Origin: Eutypa lata
Taxonomy: Eukaryota > Ascomycota > Sordariomycetes > Xylariales > Diatrypaceae
Length of the DNA stretch: 64,000 nucleotides
Assembly: GCA_022661535.1 (NCBI GenBank)
Contig: JAKULF010000004.1
Location: 3,348,001 to 3,412,000 of the forward strand
Direction: 5' to 3'
A program made the position numbers and the translations under genes. This document shows, piece after piece, positions 33,156-45,489 of this stretch. The notes under the pieces are model-generated. The model did not search any database. It was not told the DNA's origin and saw nothing but the letters and a program-made list of their open reading frames with translations. How positions within the stretch are numbered: position 1 is the first letter of the stretch; every line of letters starts with the position of its first letter.

Positions 33156-36100
33156 ATGTCCAGCCACGATCAAGAAATACCCGCCATCGCATTTTATATA
33201 CTATCTCGGTGGCCTTTATCCCTAAGATCATTATAACCAACTAAACACTAAATTTAAGGTTTCTTTAAGACGTATTCTTCAAGCACGTTGTCTTCCCCCA
33301 GTGCACCTGCGCGGAGAGGTGTTAGAGCTACTCGAGCTCGACATCAAGCTCCTCCGAGGTCGTCCTCTCCTTTCTCTGGTAGCTCCACGGCCGACGAAGC
33401 TGAATCATCATCGACGTCACCCGTACTCCCTGCGCTTCCAGCGCCTCAACTACCTGCGCGGGCACTGGAATATTTGAGAACAACAACCCCCAGTGGTGAC
33501 GAGCGGGAAGAAGAAAATCGATACGTGACTGCTAGCTGGGGTTCGCCTTACCCACAATCCGACGGCACCCACCTTCGTCAACAAAGCTCCAGCAGCTCCG
33601 AAGTTTCTGAGGAAGATACTCCATTGCATCACCTCGAGATTACCACTCCTTTTCTTCGTCCTGCTCCCTCGGTTTCTATTTCCGACTCGGAACCAAATCA
33701 GCCATCCCTTTCTGGTAGTGCGGCTATACTCGCGAACCGAGCTCGTAGGCCAGTTCGTGGCCTCACCGAAGACTGGATTCGGCAGCACACCACCAAGCAT
33801 ACAGCGTCGGAGCATCGCAATTGGTTAAGCGACGGCACTGACGAGAGTGAGCACTCTTCACTGAGCGGCTCCGCTTCAAGCGACGAAGCAGGTTGGCTTG
33901 AAGAGACGGACCCTAGGACGCCACGTGCATCCACTCGTCCTATCCCGTCATCGAATCAGTCGGTACCACGACGTCCGAGGACCCGTTCAAGCAACGAGAC
34001 ATTGAAGCAGGCTATAATCAACAACGCAAAAATGGACAGTCTTGTTATAGATAGAAATTTCCAAGATGCTGCAAGCATCCACACTTCCGAGTCTTCTGAG
34101 GTAGCGGTGGGAAGGTCTCCAGTTGAGACAGGTCAGAAAGGCATCAACGGCATCAATGCCCTCAATGGTTCCGCCCATGTGCCTTCCACGCCGCCAAAGC
34201 CTACCAAAACCATTGTTGCGCAGACTCCCAGGTTAAAAAAGAAAGTTCCATGGAGAGGCAAGAACATTATGGTTCTCTTGCCTCGTGATGAGGAACGAGG
34301 CCAACCTGGACAAGCTCCGATTCCCCTTCGACAAACAGAAGTCACATCCATGTTGCGGTCTTGGAAGGAGCTTGGGTATAATATCCGAGGATTTGACTTA
34401 GATGGAGGGTGGGAATCACAGAGTTCACTGGATGCGTATTCGCGGAGTCGGAATCAATGGCCAGACCTGGATGATGTGGCACGGGAACGTTCTCAAAGAA
34501 AATATCAAGTGACCCTTCCAGATCTCAATGGTAAGCTCTTTTGATGGTATAAATAACGTAGATACCTGGCTAACACCATAGTAGCATGGAGGAATTATGT
34601 CAACGAGCTTAACGAGGCCAAGCTTAGAGCTCTTGGAGTATCGTTTGGCGATGACGAGCCAGCACCACCACCTTCTATTTCGCCAGCGGCAACTAACTTG
34701 AGTCGGCAAAATTCGAACCAGTATCCTCCACTACCATTCTCTCCTCCGATTCCAGCTTCTTCCGCTACCAGCAATATGCCGCAAGGATTTCCTTTCGGCG
34801 CTCCCTTCCTTGGTAACGGATCTTCAGCTACGCAAAGTCCGGCTGTGCCATCGGTGGCGTCTCCTGCTTCGTTTAATGCACCTCATATGCCTGGGAAATA
34901 CAACGCCCGCGCGTCTATATCTATCTCGCCTGGCGAGTTCCAGTTTCACCCATCCGGGCAGCCTTCCCCCCATGGATGGTCTCCGCAGATGTTCCTTCAA
35001 CAACAGCTGGGTCGTACTGGCTCCCCGTCACTTAACATGAACGGTCTAGCTTCGCCTGGCTTGCCATTCCAACGTGAAGGCATGTCGCCCATTGGAATGC
35101 ACCAACGGCATCAGTCTTTGCAATATCCGATGTTGCCTCATCAGCAACTTCAAAGGCAAGATTCTGCTAGGGCATCTCCTCGACTGCAAGAACTGCGAGA
35201 AGTGGATGAAGAGGTCCAGAGCAACCCCTACGAGAAGAGCCCTTCTCCCGTTCCGGAGCCGAACCAATACATTCGCCACAATGCTAGCGACAGCCTTCAA
35301 AAGGAGATTGATGACGCTGAATACCATTTAGAAGAGCAGTTTCGATCACAACTGGAGCAACCCGATTACAACCCACCGCACAATGAGTCAGAGCAGCTTG
35401 AGATTAGTCAGCCTACGCAGCCAGTTGAAGCTCCCGAGGCGTCGCATGCGAGAGGCCCATCAGTGCACTTCGGTGGTTTCGGTACTGACTCGGAAGATGG
35501 ACTCAAGCTTCACCATCCACAGCCTCACAGCCGAGGTCACTCCCTCTCGCAAAAGCCCTATTTCGATAACGACGATAGTAGTAATGAGAGCAAGTTCAGG
35601 AACTTCAAGCCTGAAGATCTCAACCTGGCTAGAATGGACGAGTCGTATGAAGTTGATACCAACCCTAGTAACATAGGAACCCCTCTCAAGTCATTTGACT
35701 TGAACGAGATGCACCAACGAACCCTGTCCACGGTTAGCAACCCCTGGGCAAATGAGCCTGGCTCGGAGAGCAAGATGACGTCGCGGCGTACAAGCCATGC
35801 AAGCAAACCATCCTTGTCTAAACTCAATGCTGCAGCAGCCGAGTTCAAATTCAACCCTACTAGCAATTTTACGCCTGGACAGTTCGTCTTCGGTAACAAT
35901 AACACGACCCCGAGCAATTTCCAATCGCCCGCCTTCCAGTCTCCGAGCTTCACGTCGAACCCACCTCAGTCGACTACGTCCAGCCACTTTAGCATGCCTT
36001 CAACTTCGTCATCGAAGGGTAGGATCAATGCTGCTGCTCCTCTGTTTTCCCCCGCGAAGGGAACGTTTAGTTTCTCGGCTTCTGGACCTAAATTCAACCC

Positions 36101-39100
36101 CGATGCTCCCGCGTTCCAGCCTAGAAGTTCTCTTGTATCTTCCGTCGCTAGCCCTCCCGCTTCTGGAAGCGAGACCGGCATGAACCGACCGGGCTCTATC
36201 TTCGGCACTATCAATCTTAACATGTCTGAAGCCCCTAAACCCGAAGTTCTTCAACCCGAGAAGAAGTCGAAGGCTATTCCCATTATTCGTCCATCTTCTA
36301 GTCAGCAATCTCCTACCCCAACACCTGCGCCTATTCCAGCTGCCGAAGAGAACGATAGTCGCTTGAAAGATGATAGTAGGGTTAAGAAACAGTTCAGAGA
36401 GAAGAATGAAGATGGCGATCAAGTTCCATTATTCGCTGAGCCATCGCCTTCGCCTGAGCCGGTTCAGTCGATTATTGAAGGATCTACCGCGGAAGCAGCC
36501 GATAAGCCTCACGATGAAAGGCCCGAAGAAGATGACAGTGGGCTTATTGCTGATACCACGCTTGCATCTACTGTACTGTCGGAATCAACGGATGGGAAGG
36601 TCCAATCAGAGTCGAACGGCACGAAGGCTACTACGAGTCCATCGGCAACATCTCCTGATCAAGACCAGACTAACTGGACGCCATTCGAGTTCAGGAACCG
36701 GACCGAAATCCAGAACTTTAACGACGCACGGCCTTTTGGCGAGGACGAGCCGACCATCAAGAGAGAGCACAAGAGGAGTCTCTCTGCCTCTGCCAAGCCG
36801 TTTGTGCCCACAGGCTTCTTGTTTGGGGCTCAAAATTCTGCTCAATTTCAACCGAATCTTGAGCCAGCGCCAACACCCATGCTCTCCCCCGAAACCGAGG
36901 AAGATCGTACCGGATCACCAACTCCAGGCCCTGAGTTGCGACCAGCGGAACCCCGTATTGAAGTTCAATCCACGCCAGAGGCAGAACAAACACCCTCTCC
37001 AAAATCTGTCCATTCACCCCCTGCGAGAGGAGGGCTTGCTGGCTCACGATTTGCATCCCCTCCCCCTGCGCCGAAGGGCTTGGCAGCCTCCAGATTCGCC
37101 GCGACGCCATCACCCCAGCCTAAATCTGCTGGGTTGGGTGCTTCTCGATTTGCCAAGTCTCCCTCCCCGGTATCCGACGACGAAACTGCTTCTATCCCGG
37201 CTAGCATTGCAGATGGCACTATCGAGCCGGAGGCATTGCATAGTTTCGAGCCGTTGCCTATCAGCCCACCTTCTGTGGCTAGTGAGAAGCCCAAGGATGA
37301 AAATACCACCCATGAGCTCACCTTTGAAGAGATTGATGCTGTTATGCAGCATCTCAACGAGAATGACCCTACCATGGGTGTCAAGAGGACTGTTGATTCT
37401 CCGAGCTGGCGCCAGCCAAGCCCTGCGCAGAATGTTTCTGTTGCTGCCGTTGCAAACTCGCCACCATTGCAGCTACCACCTAAGGTACCATTCCGTAGTG
37501 ATGCTCCGAGCCCAAGTCCCCGACAATACCGGGCTCTACCTCAAGAAAACACTCAGGCTGTGCCTTCTACCGAGCTTGAAGATCCGTTTGTCGAACCTTC
37601 ACAGAGTGCTCGCTCCCAATCCTTCGATGGTCCGGTTCACCGCCTTAACGCCCGAGATGATCTTCCAGAAAGTGAATGGGACGACGCTTTCAGTGCTAGC
37701 GAACAAGACAAGCTTGAACATCGTGTTCATTATTTCGATGGCCATGTTGATAACCTCGTCGGCAAGATTATCGCTTCTCGCCTCGGTCCTCTTGAGGAGA
37801 CTCTAACGAACATCCAACTGGCTCTAGGAGGTATCAAGCACAGAGCGCAATCAACTAGGCGCGATAGACGTAGTTTGTCCGCTGACATGCAGGAAAGCGA
37901 CGCAGATGATGAGGATGATGATGTACCCGTTCGTAGGTCTATGAGCCCGCGCCGTGACAAGCGCATGGACCAGATACGCATTGCTGTTCTAGATGCCTTG
38001 AACCAGCAACAAACCTCACGCGCTCTTGAAGCAGCCCAACTGGATTCCTTTGATCAGGCACCTGGCAAGGACGAGTCTACTATCTTGAAGGCTTTGGATG
38101 ATATCAGGGAGCAATTCGGCCAGTCACTACGTTTGGATTTCCGGGGCGAAGATCTCCGCAACATCGTTGAAGAAGCGGTCGAGAAGCGCCTACCTCCTAC
38201 TCCTCCGCCAATTGTCAAAGACGATGAAGAAGCGAACAACAAGCTATCCGATATGCAAGCCAGAATCCAAGAACTTGAACAGCGATTAGTATCCGAAGAG
38301 AGTAGGACTGAGAAGGAGCGTTCTAGAGTTCGCGAACTCGAGGACAAGCTGCACCTCGAGGAGGCTAAGAGCGAGAACGAAACTAGCAACAGACGTGGTG
38401 CTGAAGATCGGGCTTCGGAATTACGACGGCAGCTCGAACAGGCGGAAACTAAGGTCGAGGTCGAGATCATGAACCGCAGCGTTTTCGATCAAAGAACTCA
38501 TGACTTGGAAGAACGCCTCAAGGTCCAGGAGGACAGGACCGAGATCGAATTGTCTGGTCGTAGAGAGGCCGAAGACAGACTTTCCGAGATCCAGCGTCTT
38601 CTCCGAATCTCTTCTGAAGAGGAAGATCGTCTCCGCTCTGTTCTTGAGGAGCGTGATGAGAAGATTAGAGTTATAGAGCAAGCTGCTGGTAAGGCTACCA
38701 TGCGCCTCACTCTACTTGAAGCAGAAAAGGCGAATGCCGAGCAGACTCAAGCCGAGTTCAAGAAGCGCCTCCACATTGCCGAGGTTGACGTTCGCGAAGC
38801 GAGACAGGAGGCTAAACACTGGCGTACTGAAGCTGAGGTCGCAAGAGAGACAACACAACGACAGGCAGACAATCTTATCGAAGCCGTCAATGAAACCAAA
38901 CACCTGCATAAGTTAATTGATACTCTTGGGGTTCAACTGGAAGAAAATGAGAGGATACGGGACGCCTGGCGCGTCAAGTTCGTTTCGTTACAAGACGACA
39001 TGGCTCACGCCGCCCGCGAAATCACCGAGGAGAATTCGAGACGCTCTAAGAAGGAGCAAGCCCTCTTTGCACGACAAGAAGTGCTCGATGCCAGGCTTCA

Positions 39101-40721
39101 AGCTGAAGCTCGAACGCGTGAACGTCTCGAGGTTGAGGTCGAGAGGTTAGAAAATGGCGAACGAGCAGGATTAAGGGCCGTCGGCGAATGCAAGCGACTT
39201 GAAGGTATTCTCGGTGAACTCCGCAATGATAACCACAGACTTCATCAAGACTCACTCCGCTTGCAACGAGAACTCCAAGATACCAAGGACTCTGCAGCTC
39301 GGGAAAAGACCCGCTTCGAAGGAGAACTCGACGAAGCGAGAGATGCGGCAGCTGCTGAAGTGCAGCGCACACAGATTTCGGTCCAATCAGAATTAGAAGC
39401 TGCTAACAACCAAGTCAACGTTGTGCGCGATGATCTTGAGAACGAAGTTAACAAATTCCGCGCACAGCTTGACCAGGTTAGACTTGATGCTGATACCGCC
39501 AAAGCCCACCATGAGATGATGCTCGAGGAAGCTCAAAATTCTAAGCAGACGGAGCTTGAGGAACTTACTCGTAAACACACCAGTGAAGTTGAAGACATTC
39601 AAGCTCGGTATGAGCGTCAACTTAACAACACGGCAGAGGATGCACAGCGAACAGAACAAAATCTCTTGGAACGACTTAGCCTGTCAACCTCCAAGATTGA
39701 GCACCTCCAAGATCGTGTTGCCCACCTCGAAGACAAGGTGCAAATCGCTCAAGAGGCCGCCAGGGCTGCTGCACAGGCTGCAGCTCAAGCTTCTAAGAGT
39801 CCTAGTGTACCCGTACACGAAGTTTCCGTGCAGCCGGGACCTATTGGACAGACGAAACAGCTTGCGCAAGCCATGCAACTTCCCGAGAAGATTTCACCCC
39901 AAGCTCTCCGCGAGTCCATTATGGTCTTGCAGGAGCAGCTTCAAGCCCGCGAACAGCGAATCGAAGAGCTTGAGCAAACTGTGGAGAAGCTCGATCCCGA
40001 TGCCGCTACTAAGATCAGTAAACGCGATGATGAAATCACCTGGCTACGAGAATTGCTTGCTGTCCGGCATGGTGATCTCCAAGACATTATTAATGCCTTG
40101 TCAGCTGGAAACTTCGATAGGGAGTCTGTTAAGGATGCTACTATTCGTCTAAAGGCTAACCTACAAATGGAAGAGCAAGAGCGGGAGCGCGCTATGAATG
40201 GAGGTTCAGCGATTAACCTACCTAGCATTGCAGCTACGATTAGGGGGGCAGCTACTCCTCGGGTTGCACAGGCAGTTGGGCCTCTAGCTGCTGCTTGGGG
40301 AAGCTGGCGTAAGGGAAGCCAGCCAACTTTGAGCAACCTTTCCAACGCCTTGTCTTCCCCTGCTTCCGGAAGAAATGCGACACCCTCGAAAACCACTGGA
40401 AGTACGCAAAACAGCTTTCTTTCTGGACTTATGACGCCACCAGCTTCGGGGATCCGCACCACCCCTCAAACAGACCAGAGCAAGGCACAACCCACCGCTT
40501 TCGGCAACACAGGCCGTCGTTTCACAGCCGAACAGTTTGCCAATCGATCCCGCGGCCCATCGATGACTGCGCGGCAAGCCGAAAAGATGCCCATGCCAGT
40601 GAGCACACCACCCCGACAAGAGCTTAAAACACCGACAACGCCTCCGATGATGCGGTCGGGCTCGTACGATGCGGACGCTCAAGTCGAGGACTTTGACGAC
40701 GCATCGTTTTTCGATGATTAA
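33156..40721 (+). CDS. Giant PAM2-motif coiled-coil protein; candidate mRNA-transport scaffold
   Basis: Supported coding runs from about 33259 to 34530 and 34582 to 40721 (51-bp intron), roughly 2,460 residues. The start is unresolved: no in-frame ATG occurs before codon ~250 of the first block, and the ATG at 33156 needs an intron with a weak GTGGCC donor (33211) spliced to 33284. Numbering from 33288: a conserved-looking block PWRGKNIMVLLPRDEERG to Y-N-I-R-G-F-D-L at 321-375. A long disordered middle follows with four PAM2-like motifs: KLNAAAAEFKFNP (828), RINAAAPLFSPA (895), KFNPDAPAFQP (918) and SLSASAKPFVPTG (1147). A coiled coil of ~600 residues runs from about 1628 to 2244, then W-G-S-W near 2320 and an acidic F-D-D-A-S-F-F-D-D end. 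PAM2 peptides bind the MLLE domain of poly(A)-binding protein. The layout recalls Upa2 of Ustilago (inference). Confidence 0.75.
35820..36815 (+). other. Cluster of four PAM2-like motifs within the giant coiled-coil protein
   Basis: Motif positions in DNA: 35820-35858, 36021-36056, 36090-36122 and 36777-36815. Each has the pattern hydrophobic-(N/S)-x-x-A-x-x-F-x-P or a close variant, matching the L-N-x-x-A-x-E-F-x-P consensus. The first is the closest match. They lie in low-complexity Ser/Pro sequence, where such motifs are usually accessible. Confidence 0.6.
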
Positions 40722-41731
40722 GCCCATGTCATCGATGAACAAATACTATTATGGAGATTGACTATTTCCATATTAATGTTACTGCTCTGGTTGTCGTCTG
40801 ATTTTGTTTTGTCATTTAAGATGATAATCAAAGCATCTTGAGGAAAGAGATTGACGACGTACTATATATGGGATCTGCGTTTATACCATTTGCCTTTTTT
40901 CATTTTTGCCGACGAGTCTAGATTGATACCCCATACCCAATTCGCTTCTGTTTTACATACCTTTATTCTAATCATGGCACACCCACCCACCCACACTCAT
41001 TCTTATATATTGACTAGAGCAGCCATCCATTTCGAGATTGTTGCGAAGAGAGAAAAAAAATTGGTGGCAGTTCATTATTTCCTTTGTCTATTGCATCTTT
41101 TGGAGTGGGAGGGATTACTCTCGTTAGTTAAGGAGATGGAGCGAGGATTAAATGGCCTCATACCCATTATGTCATGACGCTTATGGCGAGTTAGAGGAGG
41201 AGGAAGTTAAAAGGTTATTCAAGAGTGCCTTGTTAGCTAGTTATTTATTTTTTTTATGAGGAAGCCGGAGGAGAGATAGGGAGAAAAGATAGCTATTAAT
41301 TCACACAAAGCACACAATGTCGTTTAGATCTCTTTAACTATATGATCGTTTGCTCCAAGCTGAGGTTTCGTGATTCATGTGTAGTATGTAGAGATATGTA
41401 TATACATATGCGTGTTTGTTTGTGCCTCGATGTATACGCCGCAGATGCATTGCTAATTACAACAAGATGTCTGTCTAAAGGAATGTATTACAAATATTTA
41501 CTTGGTTGATAGTATATTTTATCCCAATCCCATAGTTAGTCCCCAATCCCAAAAAAGAGAGATATGTAAGTATCCAAAGAAAAATGCTAATTAAAGAGAA
41601 GGTTATGCTCGGTCATCATTCGTCGTTTGTTTTCGGTTCATTTTTTTTTCTTCCCCCTCTCTAATCGTCGTCCGAATGATATATGATATGATATGATGTC
41701 TATTTCATATATTTATATATATGAATTTCGT
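40722..41731. other. Intergenic, convergent 3' ends
   Basis: Contains the 3' UTRs of the giant protein and of cerato-platanin. A 16-bp palindrome is at 41394-41409. The 108-codon frame at 40851-41177 is T-rich and not recognisable. Confidence 0.5.
41394..41409. repeat. 16-bp perfect AT-rich palindrome ATATGTATATACATAT
   Basis: Self-complementary over 16 bases between convergent genes; could form a small hairpin in either 3' UTR. No specific function is suggested. Confidence 0.35.
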
Positions 41732-42468
41732 TCATGGGAGCCCGCAGACGCTCGCGGCGACCTGGGTGGCGGCGGCGTCGACCCGGCCCAGCTGCACCGC
41801 CTGCCCGTTGGTCAGCGCGTTCATCGCGTCGAGCGCGATGTTGAACCCGGCCCCGGCCTTGTCGATCGCCAGCACGTTGATCGTGCGCCCGCCGTAGCTG
41901 AGCTGCCAGCATGTGCCGCACTGTATTTTTGGGGGGTTTGTTATTAGTAATTAGTTAACTGATCAACTAGATAGGATCGGATGGTATGGCAAGGTATGTA
42001 ACTAGATGTCAAAGCGTTGCGTGGGAGATCAGATCAGATCGCATCGGATCAGATCACGATCACGATCACGATCACGATCTCCCTTCCTTATGGAGTGAGT
42101 GGGGTGGAGGAAGGACAGACGGTGGGTAGGTAGGTAGGCTAGGTGGGTATGTATGTAGGCGAGTGAGTTATATGTAGGTGGGGGGACGTTGGTAACTTCA
42201 CAAGTAGACAAGCAGGTGAATGATGAGGATCACTTACGGCTTCGGAGTTCCATCCGCCAACGGCCTGGGCCGCGCCGATGTACGGAAACTTGGAGACCTG
42301 GCCTTGCGTCTGCCACCCGTACCGCGTGATGAGGCCGTGCTGGCCGTCCGAGCACGCCACGTCGTTCATGGACCGCGAGGCGTCGTCGTACCCCGTGTCA
42401 TAGGCTACCGTGATGGCCGAGGCGGCCGCCGTGAAGGAGAGGAGCTGGAGGAGCTGGGAGAACTGCAT
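41732..42468 (-). CDS. Cerato-platanin family secreted protein
   Basis: Exons 42468-42238 and 41920-41732 join to 139 residues, the usual size. The signal peptide ends near residue 18 (S-F-T-A-A-A-S-A). The mature protein starts [10 protein letters not shown] and shows the family features: [35 protein letters not shown], and a final S-V-C-G-L-P. All four conserved cysteines are present (C39, C78, C81, C136), forming the two family disulfides. Members adopt a double-psi beta-barrel, bind chitin fragments, loosen walls and elicit plant defence. The intron falls exactly before C78, is unusually long (317 bp) and is filled with penta- and hexanucleotide repeats. Confidence 0.95.
42025..42079 (+). 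repeat. (GATCA)n and (CACGAT)n microsatellites in the cerato-platanin intron
   Basis: GATCA-type pentamers (42025-42055) run directly into four units of the hexamer CACGAT (to 42079), inside the intron. Confidence 0.8.
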
Positions 42469-42492
42469 TTTTATCTGTTGTCGTTGTAGGTG

Positions 42493-42521
42493 GGTAGGTA
42501 GGTAGGTAGGTAGGTAGTGGT
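42493..42521 (+). repeat. (GGTA)n microsatellite in the cerato-platanin 5' flank
   Basis: About seven uninterrupted GGTA units start 25 bp upstream of the ATG, so probably within the 5' UTR. Tract length could affect expression. Confidence 0.8.
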
Positions 42522-42582
42522 TGATGTTATTAGATGATTATGAATTATACTACTGTGTTAAAAAAAGTATAAGATGCTTGAT

Positions 42583-42635
42583 GGTATTGGTATTGATATT
42601 GATATTGATATTGATATTGATGCTGATGCTGATGA
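42583..42635 (+). repeat. (GATATT)n/(GATGCT)n microsatellite in the cerato-platanin promoter
   Basis: Hexamer units GATATT grade into GATGCT, about 115-170 bp upstream of the ATG. Confidence 0.8.
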
Positions 42636-45489
42636 AGAGAAAGAAACCCTCCCAGAAGAGCAAGTCGTTGGCATCTTATATATGTCCAGTTTGACCATCT
42701 GACTAGTTCCTACAATCCCCTCCCGAAATCCGATATGTCTCTTGTCGTTCATGCTTCTAACTAGACTGCATGTTACTGTTACTTCGTGTTGGCTGGCTGG
42801 CTACATACCCAGTTAGTTACCTACCTAACGTTACTGACTTCGTGTTCATCGAGTCTGGGCTGAGCACCAGACGAGGAGGAGTCTTTCCGTCGTCATAGCT
42901 GGGGATCCATCCCCCCTCATGTCATCGAAACGCATGAAGGGACCCGTCGTCATAGCTATCACCACTATCATCGTGAGATCCGTACATACATACCATACAT
43001 AGCATACAGACCGACTGACTATCGGCGTATACTTGCATACAATGCATACGAAGTTACGAAGTAAACCATGTACGCTAACTATGTAGCTAGGTACTTAGTA
43101 GTTAGTTAAAGCGGCTACTACATACACGGGTGCCCGGCTCTCTCCTCTCTTTCTCGGACTGGGGAAAAACAAGTGAGGCTTGCGATTCGAGGAAATATGT
43201 AGGTACATAAGCTGTTTGTTCGCTGGTCCAAGGAAAAGGAAAAAAAACAACACAAATACCTGCGGCCAATAAATGATTATGTTATCATAGCGCAGTACCT
43301 ACATGTGCAGTAGGTACGGAGGGGTTAACGTTAACGTTGATATTGCCCACTAACTACATCCTAACTATAGGTACACATTTACTATGAGCGGCACAGTACA
43401 TAGGTAGATAGGTAGGTAATGTATGTAGACGTCGCCAATAGTTATGTAGAACCACTAAACAGCCGTCCTAGTTAACTGTAGCCCGGAAGAAAGAAAAACA
43501 GATTGAATGGCCAGTCCATTCAATTCAGTCAGTTGATTGAAACTGGAACCTCGTGTTGAACAACAACGCCGGTTTGTCTCACGGGGCTAGCTACTACACT
43601 AGGTCAGGTATTGTAGCTCCATGTCGATCAATTTCGTATCTGCCGTAGCTCGTAGCTCGTAGCTCGTGGGGACCGGATTGGAGTGGAGTGGACGTGCAGC
43701 TACAATGTCCGTACCTATGTAGTATACATAGTTAGTTAATTAAATAATATTATAAACTATGTATGTATCTCCGATGGACAATTACAGAAGACATAATAAA
43801 GACAAAAAGATATTCCCTATGGTTACATACCGAATAATAGGTGTGCATAACGGTATGTTAGTGCTTTCTCCCCGTTTTGCGGACCGGCGCGGTGGGTAGG
43901 ATTCTGTGGGTGCCGCTCCCGCTAGGCCAACGGCAGTTGGTTCCAGTTAACTAGGTAGGTATTGTAGTTAGGGATCTTTGGCAGGCTTTTCTTCTAGAAG
44001 GGGGCTGAGCCCGACAATAAACTTCAGACATATAGGTAACTACACTTAACGCACCATCTAACGTTACATGACTGCTGTTGCTGCCATGATGGCATGAGCT
44101 GATCAGGACTTTATTGTGGTGTTGTTTATTTATAGCTACCTAAGTATCTAATCATTTACACCCTTTCCCCGTTACTTTATTCGCTAGTTATAAGGTATGT
44201 TCTTATTGGACATCGTATGTAGGTACGTTGAGCCGAGACCCTAAAAGTCGTGCTCGGGCTGCGACTATACGACCATAACTTAACTAGCAGGAGGGTTTGT
44301 TACCTAACCTCTAATAAATATATAGGTATCATTGGTATATGTATCTATAGGTGAACTCCGCTACTCGTATATATGTATGTAGGTAGGTAGGTACGCGTTC
44401 TCGGCACTCGGGCATCGGGAACCCATAGTGGCCCGGAAGATATATTTATTTGGTTTATCGAACCGAGAAGCTCTCTCCTCTACCTATAAGACGGATGGAT
44501 ATCTTCAGGTCAGTGGAATATTGGGCGACAACAATCCTATCCTATAGGACTTGAAGCTTTTGTGTTTCTATTAGCAGAGTCTGATAGGCGCTCCATTCTT
44601 CAACGCCTACTATTGGCACGGTAGCCCCGTACAAATCCGCAACGTCGCTCCTATGCTGAAAAATAGCCACTGCATACATATGTATACATACACCTGTTGT
44701 GAAGAAAAAGAGTCGTCAACAATGTTGAGTGCTTCGGTATGCCCTGATATATACGAAAGTCTGCCAGCTTCTCAGTAGCTTGAACGCATAGAAATGAACG
44801 AAAGCAAGTTCCATGGTAAAAGGCGACTTACAGTGACACCCAGCGAACAGTCTTATAAACAAAGGGGGTATAGTATTTAGAAGATTGGTTTGGTTAAGGC
44901 AAACTTGGTGTACCCAAGCCACGACATGGAACATCACCCACCTGTTACTGCTTGCTTACATAATCATTACCTCGGTCTAAAAAGCACTTACTATCGTCAG
45001 AATATAGTCAATCATTGTCCAATTGCTGTCTCTGTGAACGGCCCAGGAGGTGCTTAAATGATAATAAAGAGCGAAGGGGACAATATGGCACTGTCACATG
45101 ACGTATGTATCCGGACATTCGGCAACTCACGGAGTTACAGTTGTGGTGTGCACCATAACCCGCTCGGGTTAGAAGTGAACCGCTAGACTCTACCTAGCAT
45201 CTAAGGGATTGTGCGAGCCCGCGGCCTTATTAATCATATAGTTCCGCCCGCCATTACGGAACCCGACGAAGCGCGAGGGGATCTCCAGACCATCCCCAGA
45301 TGACAAATCGCCGTCTGTCCCGAGAGCTAGGTTAGCTCCAGAGGATCGAGCGGAGGTTAGGTAGAACAATCATAAGATATATTGAAATGGTGGCCCGTAG
45401 AATAATTTCAAAGGGAGATTATACTCCCTTCGGCCTTGGTAGGATTTGGTTATCATTATTCGTTTTGAGTAGGCCTGACTGCTCCTAGT

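Larger units (their letters stand above)
42469..45489. other. Long intergenic region rich in TAGGTA words
   Basis: Between divergent cerato-platanin and amidohydrolase genes, so both promoters are here. Besides the two microsatellites near the cerato-platanin start, it has many TAGGTA/TACCTA copies (43080-43100, 43390-43420, 43955, 44225, 44375-44393) and the palindrome AACGTTAACGTT at 43327-43338. No gene is seen; the 73-codon frame at 44716-44937 is not convincing. Confidence 0.5.

Noticed and set aside
36370..37806. 478-codon plus-strand frame overlapping the giant coiled-coil gene
   Set aside because: Shifted-frame shadow inside low-complexity Ser/Pro coding DNA; basic/Leu-rich with no domain.
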